Shown piece after piece: positions 25,426 through 34,326 of a stretch of DNA of 64,000 nucleotides. Source of the DNA: Flavobacterium piscis (lineage in GTDB: Bacteria; Bacteroidota; Bacteroidia; Flavobacteriales; Flavobacteriaceae). The stretch covers positions 186,001-250,000 of the forward strand of contig NZ_LVEN01000046.1 in assembly GCF_001686925.1 (NCBI RefSeq), read 5' to 3'. Position numbers and translations under genes: made by a program. Below the pieces are notes generated by a model that was not told the DNA's origin, did not search any database, and saw nothing but the letters and a program-made list of their open reading frames with translations. How positions within the stretch are numbered: position 1 is the first letter of the stretch; every line of letters starts with the position of its first letter.

Positions 25426-28263
25426 TTATAAACTAATAGTTAGATTTACGAAATAAGTTCTTCCGTATCCATAATAATATTTAGGTCCAAATGATGGCGT
25501 TCCGCTTGAAACATCCTGATTTAATGCTCTGAAATTAGCATTCCTCGCCTGCTCAAAACCACCTGTTTTATAAGTCGCATCAAGAACATTATTTATACTT
25601 GCAAAAAGACCAACATATTTACCGGAAATACGCCAGGATTTACCTCCACTAACATTTAGTAACGAAATTGGATCGAATTTTTCTTGTTTTAGCAAAGCAG
25701 TTGCACGTTCTTCGGTGGCTTCAGGAAAAACCAAACCGCTTATTGGATTTTTATAAAAACGGGCTGTTCTGGCAATTGGCGAAACATCAATATAACTTTC
25801 GGTCATATAATTGATGTTGGCTCCCAACCACCAATATTTTGGGTCCCGATATTCTAACCCAACAGAGTAAGCTTGTTGCGGCATACCCGGTTGTTTATAG
25901 TTTTTGAGATATGATTGGCCAAAATCAAAAGTAGTTTGGGTATCTCCCTTTGCTGCATTTGCATCGTTTGTTATGGAAACATTTGGATTACTATTATAAG
26001 TATAGTTACCATACGCAACTGATAATGTACTTTTTAGTGTTGATGAAATTTGATATTCGAAACTCAGCTCTGCTCCAATGTTTTTCTTGTCGAGATGCGT
26101 TAAAGTCTGGCTTACAAATGCATCTGTATTGTTATAACTTGCTCCTCTGTCAAAAATACCTTCGGCATAAAAAAAAGAAGTTTTTGCGGTATTTTTTATC
26201 AAAGTATAATAAACGGTTGTTCGAATTTTAAGTTTGGGCGAACGGAAAACATAATTGGCTTCTGCACTGCTTATATTTTCATTTTCGATGCCGTCAACAA
26301 CTGAATTATTCAGGCGTGAATTGGCAAAAGTATTTCGAAGTGATGGCGCTCTGGTAAGATGCATTCCGTTAAAAAAAAACCATTGTTTTCCAGAGATTTT
26401 ATAAGTGAATCCGCCTTTAAAGCCGAAGTTTTCAAAATTCACTTTTACACTTTTACCCAAAGAAGTTGTAGGGTAAATTCCGTTTTGATAAAGACCTTCT
26501 CTTTGATAATTTGAAACTGAATACGATTGCCCCAGATAAAAATCGATCTTATTATAACTAAACTTAAACTGCGTAAAAGCATCAATTGTCGTAGCGAGAA
26601 GATTAAAATTGTAACCGTAAGTATCTCCTTTTTTTACCTGACGATTTGGATGCTGTAAATCTGATTGTGACTGATCTCCGCTGTAAAATGCATCGATATC
26701 TTCAAAATATTCACCTCCGAGCAAATCTAAAAGATATTGAAATTGATAAGATTTTAAATTTCGAAAAGTTATTCCTCCATCAAAAAAACTATTTTCGGTA
26801 ATTTGGATATTTAAATTCGAATTGGCAGCAAACGTTTTATCATCTGTTCGGTCTTCATATACAACAAAATGACTTTGTGAAGGCTGATAACCTGTAATTT
26901 TTCCATCTGAATTTAATATTGGCTTTTGATTGGCGTAATACATTTCATCCCAATTGATTTGTGAATTCTCTAGAAATAGTTTTTTATTGAGTTCCGCATT
27001 TTCATAATCAGGAGTAAACGCTCCTGAAAATTCTCCGATATCTTTTCCGTAAAGTGAAGTATAATAGCTGGGTAATTTTCGATAATAAACAGGATCAGGA
27101 CTATTTGCATTTTGATAATCAATCGTGCTGTTTCCTACTTTTCCAAATTGATACATTACACTCGAATTGAGGTTTGCTTTTTCATTTATTTTATAATAAT
27201 GGTTGAGCATCAATAAGGGTTCTTCGACTTTTTTTATCCTTGCATTTCGTTTTTCACCATCCTGAAAACCCCAATACGAATTGTATTTTTCGTTGGTTAA
27301 TTCAACCACTTCATTGGTATTTGCTGAATTTTTCCCTCTGGAATTTGGCGTGTAAAAACCTGTAAAATTCAGCGAATGTTTGTTGCTTAACTTTTTCTCT
27401 ATACTTATAAAAAACGACTCAGCATCAAAATTTGTTCCTTCAAAATAACCTTCATTACCAATACGTTTTCCGGCTGATACTACATAAGCCCAACCCGAAG
27501 AATTCATTCCGGAAGCATAAGTACCATTGGCACGCCAGTTATAAGTGGTATTACTTCCTGAAAAAGTAAGCCTTGCCCCTTTTCTGTAAGTCGAAGCGCG
27601 GGTCGATATTTGTTGCGTACCCAGTATTCCTCCAAATGTAAAGTTCGAAGCTGCGGCTCCAACAGAAAATTCCTGATTTCGTAGTACATCATTCAAACCT
27701 CCCCAGTTGCTCCATTGCGGCCTTCCGTCATAAATTTTATTCATAACCATACCATTGAGCATCATAGTTCCGTTTTCGCTGTCCAGACCCCGAATTCTAA
27801 ATCGGGCCTGACCCCAATTGAAAGCTGAAGCTTGCATAAAAGCATCTTTTGACGACTGTAAAAGTCCTGAAGTCATTTCTGATGAACTATTATCATCTGA
27901 AAGATCACTGTCTAATAATGTGATTAACGTTGCAGGAACATCATCTGAAAAATTGTCTTCTAATTGTAATATTCCGAGATTGACTGTTTGTTCCGGATTT
28001 GAATTTATTTTTAAAAGTAAATCTTTATATCCCTGACTTCTCAGCAGCAATAATTGCTCTCCTTTTATAGCAGAATGCAATTCGAATGTTCCGTTTGTAT
28101 TGGTAAGCTGTGTGATCGAAGAATTTTGAATACTTACCACAACACTTTCAAGAGGATTTTGCGTTTTTGCATCGATTACTATTCCCGAGAAAGTAGTTTC
28201 TTGTTGTGCAAAAGCAACTCCAAAAGACAATAAAATAAAAAACAACATGTATTTCTTTCCCAT
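25426..28263 (-). CDS. TonB-dependent outer membrane receptor with carboxypeptidase-like regulatory domain
   Basis: A 945-residue outer membrane receptor. After a signal peptide (to FAQQ, about residue 20) comes a carboxypeptidase-D-like beta-sandwich (TFSGIVIDAKTQNPLESVVV, to about 95), then a plug domain (RFRIRGLDSENGTMMLNGMVMN) and a long 22-strand-type barrel ending TYFVNLTISL. The partner gene downstream encodes a DUF5689 lipoprotein, not a SusD, so this is not a canonical SusCD pair. Substrate unknown. Confidence 0.93.
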   Translation of the reverse strand: MGKKYMLFFILLSFGVAFAQQETTFSGIVIDAKTQNPLESVVVSIQNSSITQLTNTNGTFELHSAIKGEQLLLLRSQGYKDLLLKINSNPEQTVNLGILQLEDNFSDDVPATLITLLDSDLSDDNSSSEMTSGLLQSSKDAFMQASAFNWGQARFRIRGLDSENGTMMLNGMVMNKIYDGRPQWSNWGGLNDVLRNQEFSVGAAASNFTFGGILGTQQISTRASTYRKGARLTFSGSNTTYNWRANGTYASGMNSSGWAYVVSAGKRIGNEGYFEGTNFDAESFFISIEKKLSNKHSLNFTGFYTPNSRGKNSANTNEVVELTNEKYNSYWGFQDGEKRNARIKKVEEPLLMLNHYYKINEKANLNSSVMYQFGKVGNSTIDYQNANSPDPVYYRKLPSYYTSLYGKDIGEFSGAFTPDYENAELNKKLFLENSQINWDEMYYANQKPILNSDGKITGYQPSQSHFVVYEDRTDDKTFAANSNLNIQITENSFFDGGITFRNLKSYQFQYLLDLLGGEYFEDIDAFYSGDQSQSDLQHPNRQVKKGDTYGYNFNLLATTIDAFTQFKFSYNKIDFYLGQSYSVSNYQREGLYQNGIYPTTSLGKSVKVNFENFGFKGGFTYKISGKQWFFFNGMHLTRAPSLRNTFANSRLNNSVVDGIENENISSAEANYVFRSPKLKIRTTVYYTLIKNTAKTSFFYAEGIFDRGASYNNTDAFVSQTLTHLDKKNIGAELSFEYQISSTLKSTLSVAYGNYTYNSNPNVSITNDANAAKGDTQTTFDFGQSYLKNYKQPGMPQQAYSVGLEYRDPKYWWLGANINYMTESYIDVSPIARTARFYKNPISGLVFPEATEERATALLKQEKFDPISLLNVSGGKSWRISGKYVGLFASINNVLDATYKTGGFEQARNANFRALNQDVSSGTPSFGPKYYYGYGRTYFVNLTISL

Positions 28264-28555
28264 GAAAAACCCAATTTACTTTGATAAATAGTTTTCAGAT
28301 TGAATCGTTTTGATTCTCAAAACTTTCAATCCTTACGTCAAAAGATAAAATTGGTTTTTGGAAAAGACTTTCGTTGAATACGAAACTTAATTTTCAACCT
28401 CAAATATAAACAAAAAACAACAACAAAGTAATTTCTTACAAATTTTTGCAGTAATGTCTATTTCAATTATTTTCAAAATTGCAGTTCTACATGCTTAAAT
28501 TATGAAAATTTTAAAATAAAAATTTTGCGACTTCGCCACTTTGCAGAGATTTTTT
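28264..28555. other. AT-rich intergenic gap upstream of the TonB receptor gene
   Basis: A 292-base gap that must hold the promoter of the TonB receptor/DUF5689 pair. I see no clear repeat, terminator or recognisable operator. Confidence 0.4.
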
Positions 28556-29803
28556 CTATTCAGTAGTTCTAATTTTAGAAACCATAAAGGCGATCAAAAC
28601 GCCAAAGATTCCGATAAAGGCAAAGGAAAACTGAAGTCCAAAAGCTTCCGCAATATGACCAATAACCGGAGGCCCCATTAAGAAACCTAAGAAACTTACA
28701 CTTGAAACAATTGTTAAAGCTTCTCCGGGAGGAACCGTAGGATTTTTTCCTGCCATACTATAAACAGTAGGCACAATGGTAGCGACTCCTAAACCAACAA
28801 GCATAAAAGCAATGGTACAAGGAATAATATAAGGGAGAAAAACTGCCGTAAAAAGTCCGACAGAAATCATAACGCCGCTAATTTGCATCACGCGTTCACG
28901 TCCAAATTTATTGATAAGCCCATCGCCTAAAAATCGTCCGCTGGCCATCATGATCATGAAGGATGTATAGCCTAAAATTACTAAAGGTCCGGGAGCTTGT
29001 ACAATATCTTTAAAGTAGACTCCGCTCCAATCGAACATTACCCCTTCGCTCGCCATACTGCAAAAACCAATGACGCCAAGCCAAAGCAAAGAGCTGTCGG
29101 GTTTTACAAATAGTTTTTTCTTTTCGGATGTTTTGTTTTTTATTTTTTCTTTGGCTTTGACCAAAAATTTAAAATTGAAAGCGACCATTAAAAGTACAAT
29201 TGCGCCCACAACTAAAAAATGATGAAATGGTGTTAGTTTTAAAGTCAACATTCCCAGACCAACCAAAGCTCCTGTAAAGCCGGCAAAACTCCACATACCG
29301 TGAAAAGAGGACATGATTGTTTTTTTGAAAAGCACCTCGGTATAAACGCCTTGAGTATTTACGGCAATGTTGGCTAAATTTCCAAAAACTCCAAATAGAA
29401 ATAATCCTAACGATAATTGCAACGCTGATGTTGCCAATCCTAAATTAGCCAGACATAAAACATACATTATTAAAGAGAAAATAAGAATACGATGACTCCC
29501 AAACTTGGTTACCATTTTACCTGAAAAAGGCATTATAATCAATTGCCCCATTGGCAAGGCAAAAAGAATCGAACCCAAATCGCCTTCGGTTAAATGTAGT
29601 GCGGTTTTAATGTCCGGAATTCTACTCGCCCAGGTTGCAAAACTTAATCCCATACCAAAATAAAACATTCCCACAGCAAAACGAATTCGGTTTAAGTAAG
29701 AGACTTTTGCTTCTCTATAAACTTTCTTGATTTTTCCTTTTGTTTGGAATAGCGATAATGGATTGAAACTGATCAAAGTAATGTATTTTTGGATTTCTAG
29801 CAT
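28556..29803 (-). CDS. MFS transporter (12-helix type)
   Basis: A 415-residue membrane protein with about 12 predicted helices and loop motifs of the major facilitator superfamily, including GKMVTKFGSHR between helices 2 and 3. The first about 35 residues are hydrophilic and may be a mis-set start; helix 1 begins near IRFAVGMFYFG. The substrate cannot be told. It is followed downstream (minus strand) by a gap with a hairpin, and no operon partner is obvious. Confidence 0.85.
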   Translation of the reverse strand: MLEIQKYITLISFNPLSLFQTKGKIKKVYREAKVSYLNRIRFAVGMFYFGMGLSFATWASRIPDIKTALHLTEGDLGSILFALPMGQLIIMPFSGKMVTKFGSHRILIFSLIMYVLCLANLGLATSALQLSLGLFLFGVFGNLANIAVNTQGVYTEVLFKKTIMSSFHGMWSFAGFTGALVGLGMLTLKLTPFHHFLVVGAIVLLMVAFNFKFLVKAKEKIKNKTSEKKKLFVKPDSSLLWLGVIGFCSMASEGVMFDWSGVYFKDIVQAPGPLVILGYTSFMIMMASGRFLGDGLINKFGRERVMQISGVMISVGLFTAVFLPYIIPCTIAFMLVGLGVATIVPTVYSMAGKNPTVPPGEALTIVSSVSFLGFLMGPPVIGHIAEAFGLQFSFAFIGIFGVLIAFMVSKIRTTE

Positions 29804-29940
29804 AAAAGTACTAAAAAGCCACTTTATAGACTATAAAACCCTACTAGTTCCTAAATTTATAACGTTATATGTTTATAAATTTATTTTTTAAGGGACTAAG
29901 GTTCTGAGAAACTAAGGGGCTAAGATTTTCTATTCCTACG

Positions 29941-29975
29941 CATAAAAAAGACGCACAGTTGTGCGTCTTGAAGGT
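29941..29975 (-). terminator. Intrinsic terminator after the Gfo/Idh/MocA gene
   Basis: AAGACGCACA (29948-29957) pairs with TGTGCGTCTT (29960-29969); on the minus strand the stem is followed by a T-run. It lies about 73 bases past the stop of the oxidoreductase gene. Confidence 0.75.
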
Positions 29976-30047
29976 ATTATTTAAAGATATAATTAGAATA
30001 AATCTGCGTTAATCCGTTTCATCCGTAAAACCCGTGGGCTAATTTAT

Positions 30048-31088
30048 CTACAAATCAATTACTTTTTGTTGTGCATTACTTGCGATTGCAGCTTCTATAA
30101 TTTGCATCACTTTTACCCCATCTTGTGCTGTAACAGGTTCTGTTTTATTATTCGCAATTGATTCATAAACTCCATCAAAAAACGAAAAATAATTTCCCTG
30201 AAGCGTTGGGATTTTTTCACGTATTTCTTTTCCGTCAATTTCGGTATGTAAAAGTCCTTGCAGGGTTTCTGATTCTGTTCCCCAAGTTTCCAGGTTTGGT
30301 TTTTTACCCAGTTTTAATTCATCTTCCTGGACATCACCGCGAGGTTTTAAAAACGAACCTTTTTTTCCGTGAATGGTATATGCCGGATTGGCTTCGCGAA
30401 CAAAAAAACTGGCTTTTAAACGCACTCTGAAATCTTCATAAATCAACAATAAATCGATCCAGTCATCTACCAAAGAGTTTTCTCTTGTAAAACGAATATC
30501 TCCAAAAACTGACTTTGGTGAACCAAACAAACAAACGGCCTGGTCGATTAAATGCGGACCTAAATCTTTCAGGATTCCGGCGCCATCGTTTACAGTTTCT
30601 TTATGTGCTTTTGCACTCAATAAAGGATTGTATCTGTCAAAGTGAAATTCGGCTTCGACCAAATCTCCTAAAGTTCCTTCTTTGATTACTTTTTGAACGG
30701 TTTTAAAATCGCTGTCCCATCTTCTGTTCTGGAAAACAGCTAATTTTAATCCTTTTTCTTTTGCAATTGAGGCTAATTCTTCTGCCTCTGCCACGGTTGT
30801 AGTAAATGCTTTTTCGACAACAGCATGTTTTCCTGCCAAAAGAACTTTTTTAGCATAATCATAATGAGTGCCAACTGGCGTGTTTACAATTACCAAATCT
30901 ACATCATCTGCTAGTAAATCATCAATTGTTGGATAACTTTTTACACTTGGATAATCTTCCTGAATGAGTTTTTTGCTTCTTTCCCAAGATCCTAAAAGTT
31001 CAAATCCGGGGTGAATATCTAAAAACGGTGCATGAAAAACTTTCCCTGACATTCCGTATGATAATAGTGCTGTTTTTATTTTTTGCAT
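30048..31088 (-). CDS. Gfo/Idh/MocA family oxidoreductase
   Basis: A 346-residue NAD(P)-dependent oxidoreductase. The N-terminal Rossmann part has LLSYGMSGKVFHAP (a degenerate GxGxxG) and VVEKAFTTTVAEAEEL, in which the Lys of EKA is the conserved catalytic lysine; the C-terminal domain has GAGILKDLGPHLIDQA with the catalytic His. Such enzymes oxidise sugars, inositols or cyclitols. The substrate is not predictable. The next gene upstream is an Old Yellow Enzyme homologue with a long inverted repeat in between. Confidence 0.92.
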   Translation of the reverse strand: MQKIKTALLSYGMSGKVFHAPFLDIHPGFELLGSWERSKKLIQEDYPSVKSYPTIDDLLADDVDLVIVNTPVGTHYDYAKKVLLAGKHAVVEKAFTTTVAEAEELASIAKEKGLKLAVFQNRRWDSDFKTVQKVIKEGTLGDLVEAEFHFDRYNPLLSAKAHKETVNDGAGILKDLGPHLIDQAVCLFGSPKSVFGDIRFTRENSLVDDWIDLLLIYEDFRVRLKASFFVREANPAYTIHGKKGSFLKPRGDVQEDELKLGKKPNLETWGTESETLQGLLHTEIDGKEIREKIPTLQGNYFSFFDGVYESIANNKTEPVTAQDGVKVMQIIEAAIASNAQQKVIDL

Positions 31089-31104
31089 TTTGTCTAGTTT
31101 AGTT

Positions 31105-31265
31105 TTGCCACAGATTTCACAGATTAAAATGATTTTTCTTTCGCCACTAATTACACCAATTTTCGCTAATTTTTTTCGCAGTTTGAATTAATATCATTTG
31201 TGCAAATTAGTGTAATTCGTGGCGACATTTTTTTAAATCATTTTAATCTGTGAAATCTGTGGCAA
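31105..31265. repeat. Long nested inverted repeat (31-bp perfect outer arms)
   Basis: The outer arms 31105-31135 and 31235-31265 are exact complements over 31 bases and contain the words CACAGATTTCACAGATT. Inner arms CGCCACTAATTACAC (31142-31156) and GTGTAATTCGTGGCG (31210-31224) pair with one mismatch. The element fills the 182-base gap between the two oxidoreductase genes. Confidence 0.9.
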
Positions 31266-31270
31266 AAAAA

Positions 31271-32344
31271 TTATTTAATTTTAGCGCGTTCGTATTGTTT
31301 TGGCCATTGAATATCGTCGTGTAATTCTTTGGCAAAATCTAAAGGTAAATTCGGATTTCTAAGAGATTCTCTGGCGAATAAAACTAAATCGGCCTGATTG
31401 TTTTCCAGAATTTCTTCGGCTTGTTTGGCTTCGGTAATTAAACCTACGGCACCGGTTAAAATTGATGCTTCTTTTTTAACTTTCTCTGCAAACCGAACCT
31501 GATAACCCGCTTTTAATTCAATTTTTTGATGTGAAACCAATCCGCCTGATGAAACATCTATTAAATCTACTCCTTTTTCTTTTAAGATTTTCGAAAGTTG
31601 TACAGATTCTTCCGGATTCCATCCGCCTTCTGCCCAATCTGTGGCGGAAATCCTTACGAATAAAGGCAAATCAGAAGGCCATTCTGACTGAACCGCTGCT
31701 ACAATTTCCAGAGTAAAACGAATTCTATTTTCAAAACTTCCGCCGTATTCATCGGTTCGTACATTAGTTAGCGGAGATAAAAACTGATGCAACAAATAGC
31801 CGTGTGCTCCGTGAAGTTCCATCACCTGATAACCCGCCTGAACCGCTCTTTTTGTCGCTGCCTTAAAATCTGAAATAACTTTTTGGATTCCGTTTTGATC
31901 TAAAGCTTCCGGAAGAAATGGTTCGCCATCATGATACGGAATGTTACTCGCGCCAACCGTTTGCCATCCGCCCTGAGCGAAATCTAATTTTTTATTACCT
32001 TCCCAAGGAGCCGAAACACTTGCTTTTCGTCCTGCATGCGCCAGCTGAATTCCCGGAATCCCTTTTTGTGACACGATAAATTCGTTGATTGTTTTGAGTT
32101 TTTCGATGTGCTCATCTTTCCAGATTCCTAAATCAGATGGAGAAATTCTGGCTTCGGGAGAAACTGCTGTTGCCTCCTGAATAATTAAAGCTGCTCCGCC
32201 ACTGGCACGGCTACCTAAGTGAACCAAATGCCAATCATTTGCAAACCCGTCAACAGAAGAATATTGGCACATGGGCGAAATAACAATTCTATTTTTTAAA
32301 GTAATTTTTTTTATAGTAAGTGGAGAAAATAATAATGAAGCCAT
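31271..32344 (-). CDS. Old Yellow Enzyme family NADH:flavin oxidoreductase (YqjM-like)
   Basis: A 357-residue FMN-dependent TIM-barrel enzyme. The YqjM-type N-terminus IVISPMCQYSSVDG holds the Cys that tunes the flavin; the substrate-binding pair is in IQLAHAGRK, and HGAHGYLLHQFLSPLTN is the conserved flavin-facing helix start. Members reduce activated carbon double bonds at the cost of NAD(P)H. Physiological substrate unknown. It appears to be transcribed alone. Confidence 0.95.
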   Translation of the reverse strand: MASLLFSPLTIKKITLKNRIVISPMCQYSSVDGFANDWHLVHLGSRASGGAALIIQEATAVSPEARISPSDLGIWKDEHIEKLKTINEFIVSQKGIPGIQLAHAGRKASVSAPWEGNKKLDFAQGGWQTVGASNIPYHDGEPFLPEALDQNGIQKVISDFKAATKRAVQAGYQVMELHGAHGYLLHQFLSPLTNVRTDEYGGSFENRIRFTLEIVAAVQSEWPSDLPLFVRISATDWAEGGWNPEESVQLSKILKEKGVDLIDVSSGGLVSHQKIELKAGYQVRFAEKVKKEASILTGAVGLITEAKQAEEILENNQADLVLFARESLRNPNLPLDFAKELHDDIQWPKQYERAKIK

Positions 32345-32507
32345 GTTTGTAACTTTTAAGGGTTTTGCGCTACCTATTGAGTATGATAGTGTTTAAAAAA
32401 GTAAAGTTAAAGCTTCTTCGTAAAAGGAGAAATCTAAATGTTTATTAATTAACAAACATTTAAAACCTTAAGTATTATATTGCACTATCAAATTAAAATA
32501 GAAACGT

Positions 32508-32515
32508 TACTTTTG
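32508..32515 (+). promoter_or_regulatory. Putative -7 box of the rseP promoter
   Basis: TACTTTTG matches TAnnTTTG and is 29 bases before the rseP start. The nearest TTG upstream is 25 bases away, longer than usual. Confidence 0.45.
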
Positions 32516-32544
32516 TGCGTTAAATTACGAACTAAAAATACAAA

Positions 32545-33885
32545 ATGGATATAGTTATCAAACTCTCTCAATTTCTATTGAGTTTATCTTTACTTATTAT
32601 TCTTCACGAATTAGGGCATTTTATCCCTGCAAAATTATTTAAAACAAGAGTCGAAAAATTTTACTTATTTTTTGATGTTAAATATTCCCTGTTAAAAAAG
32701 AAAATTGGCGAAACCGAATACGGAATTGGTTGGTTACCACTTGGAGGTTATGTAAAAATCTCCGGAATGATCGACGAAAGTATGGACAAAGAACAAATGT
32801 CTTTGCCACCTCAACCGTGGGAATTTCGTTCTAAGCCAGCCTGGCAGCGTTTGATTATTATGTTGGGCGGAGTTACTGTAAACTTTATCCTGGCATTCAT
32901 CATATATATAGGAATGGCGTTTGCATATGGCGATATTTATGTGGCTAACTCTGACTTAAAAGACGGGGTTTTAGTGGAAAATCCTGCAATGCTAAAAGCT
33001 GGTTTTAAAACTGGTGATAAATTTCTGGCTGTTGATGGACAAAAAATCGAAAATTTCGATAACGACATCAACATGAAAATTATCATGGCTAAAGAAATTT
33101 TGATTGAAAGAAACGGACAACAACAAACCGTTAAAATGCCTACTGATTTTGTAGATCAGCTTTCTAAACAGAAAAAAGCGCATCTTGTAGACATGAGAAT
33201 TCCGTTTGCTATTGCTGCTGTTACGCCAGAATCTGGAAACACTGCTTTAAAACCAAAAGATTTAATTATTAGTCTTAACGGACAAGATGCAAGATATTTT
33301 GATCAGGTTAAAACAATTTTAGAAAAAAATAAAGGAAAAACAATTCCTGCTGTTGTTTTACGTGATCTAAAACAAGTACCTGTTACCGTTAAAGTTTCTG
33401 AAGCTGGTGTATTAGGTGTTAATGTTGGCGGTTTAAATATCGAATCTTTGGCAAAACTAGGTTACTATAAGGTAAGCACTAAAAACTACAGTTTCTTTGA
33501 ATCTATTCCGGTTGGACTAACAAAAGGGAAAGATCAATTAGTAGGCTACGGAAAACAACTTAAAATGATTTTTAATCCTGAAACAAAAGCTTACAAACAA
33601 GTAGGTGGTTTTGCAGCGATTTTTAATATTTTTCCGAGTACCTGGAGTTGGGAAACTTTCTGGTCGATTACCGCTTTATTGTCGATTATGCTTGGAGTTA
33701 TGAATTTATTGCCAATTCCGGCGCTTGATGGTGGTCATGTGATGTTTTTATTATACGAAATAATTAGCGGCCGAAAACCGAGTGACAAATTCCTTGAAAA
33801 TGCTCAAATAGTTGGTTTCGTTCTACTTATAACGCTACTTTTGTTCGCTAACGGAAATGATATTTATAAGGCAATTGTCAAGTAG
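32545..33885 (+). CDS. rseP: RIP metalloprotease RseP (site-2 protease)
   Basis: A 446-residue intramembrane zinc protease. HELGH at 21-25 in the first membrane helix and the distal NLLPIPALDGGHV motif complete the active site; PDZ-like segments lie between (about 130-290). It performs the second cleavage of anti-sigma factors and clears signal-peptide remnants in other bacteria. No anti-sigma gene is next to it, although an ECF sigma/membrane protein pair is encoded at 58.1-59.0 kb. Confidence 0.96.
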   Translation: MDIVIKLSQFLLSLSLLIILHELGHFIPAKLFKTRVEKFYLFFDVKYSLLKKKIGETEYGIGWLPLGGYVKISGMIDESMDKEQMSLPPQPWEFRSKPAWQRLIIMLGGVTVNFILAFIIYIGMAFAYGDIYVANSDLKDGVLVENPAMLKAGFKTGDKFLAVDGQKIENFDNDINMKIIMAKEILIERNGQQQTVKMPTDFVDQLSKQKKAHLVDMRIPFAIAAVTPESGNTALKPKDLIISLNGQDARYFDQVKTILEKNKGKTIPAVVLRDLKQVPVTVKVSEAGVLGVNVGGLNIESLAKLGYYKVSTKNYSFFESIPVGLTKGKDQLVGYGKQLKMIFNPETKAYKQVGGFAAIFNIFPSTWSWETFWSITALLSIMLGVMNLLPIPALDGGHVMFLLYEIISGRKPSDKFLENAQIVGFVLLITLLLFANGNDIYKAIVK

Positions 33886-33916
33886 TAAAATATTTTAAAA
33901 AAAGTGCAAAAATATT

Positions 33917-33946
33917 TTTGAGAAACTAAAAAATCCTCTATATTTG
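33917..33946 (+). promoter_or_regulatory. Promoter of the tRNA-Asn pair
   Basis: TTTG at 33917-33920, 18 bases, then TATATTTG at 33939-33946: a near-perfect Bacteroidota promoter. Transcription should start near 33953, 18 bases before the first tRNA. Confidence 0.85.
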
Positions 33947-33970
33947 CACTCGCTAAAAAGAGCAACAACT

Positions 33971-34044
33971 TCCTCCTTAGCTCAGTTGGTTAGAGCATCT
34001 GACTGTTAATCAGAGGGTCCTTGGTTCGAGCCCAAGAGGGGGAG
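33971..34044 (+). tRNA. tRNA-Asn (anticodon GTT), copy 1
   Basis: A 74-base cloverleaf. The acceptor stem is TCCTCCT with AGGGGGA plus discriminator G; the D arm is AGCTCAGTTGGTTAGAGCA, the anticodon arm TCTGACTGTTAATCAGA with GTT, and the T arm CTTGGTTCGAGCCCAAG. CCA is not encoded. It lies behind rseP with its own promoter. Confidence 0.96.
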
Positions 34045-34082
34045 CAACTTTTTTTAGCAAACATATTTACCTTTAAGGTGAT

Positions 34083-34156
34083 TCCTTCTTAGCTCAGTTG
34101 GTTAGAGCATCTGACTGTTAATCAGAGGGTCCTTGGTTCGAGCCCAAGAGAGGGAG
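34083..34156 (+). tRNA. tRNA-Asn (anticodon GTT), copy 2
   Basis: Nearly identical to copy 1. The acceptor stem here is TCCTTCT with AGAGGGA, two compensating differences from copy 1, so both copies can fold. The gap between the copies is 38 bases without a promoter, so they are probably one transcript. Confidence 0.96.
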
Positions 34157-34158
34157 CT

Positions 34159-34194
34159 TAAAAAAAAAGACTATCAAATGATAGTCTTTTTTTT
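34159..34194 (+). terminator. Intrinsic terminator after the tRNA-Asn pair
   Basis: GACTATC and GATAGTC form a stem with an AAAT loop, framed by an A-run before and a T-run after. Confidence 0.9.
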
Positions 34195-34259
34195 GTTTAT
34201 AATGTTTGTATTGACCCCCAAATTCAACAGTAATATTGCATCAAGAGATGTATTGCGTT

Positions 34260-34279
34260 CCAACGGTTGAAACCGTTGG
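34260..34279. repeat. Short palindrome, dispersed type
   Basis: CCAACGGTT (34260-34268) and AACCGTTGG (34271-34279) form a 20-base near-perfect palindrome in the gap between the tRNAs and the broken TPR gene. From general knowledge of Bacteroidota genomes, similar words are common in intergenic DNA. Confidence 0.6.
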
Positions 34280-34326
34280 CTATATTTAAATACCAGTAGT
34301 CATAAATTCTTTTCAAAAATTAATCT

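Noticed and set aside
31105..31265. Insertion sequence or MITE with target duplication
   Set aside because: Terminal inverted arms are present, but I see no clear target-site duplication and no other copy in the window.
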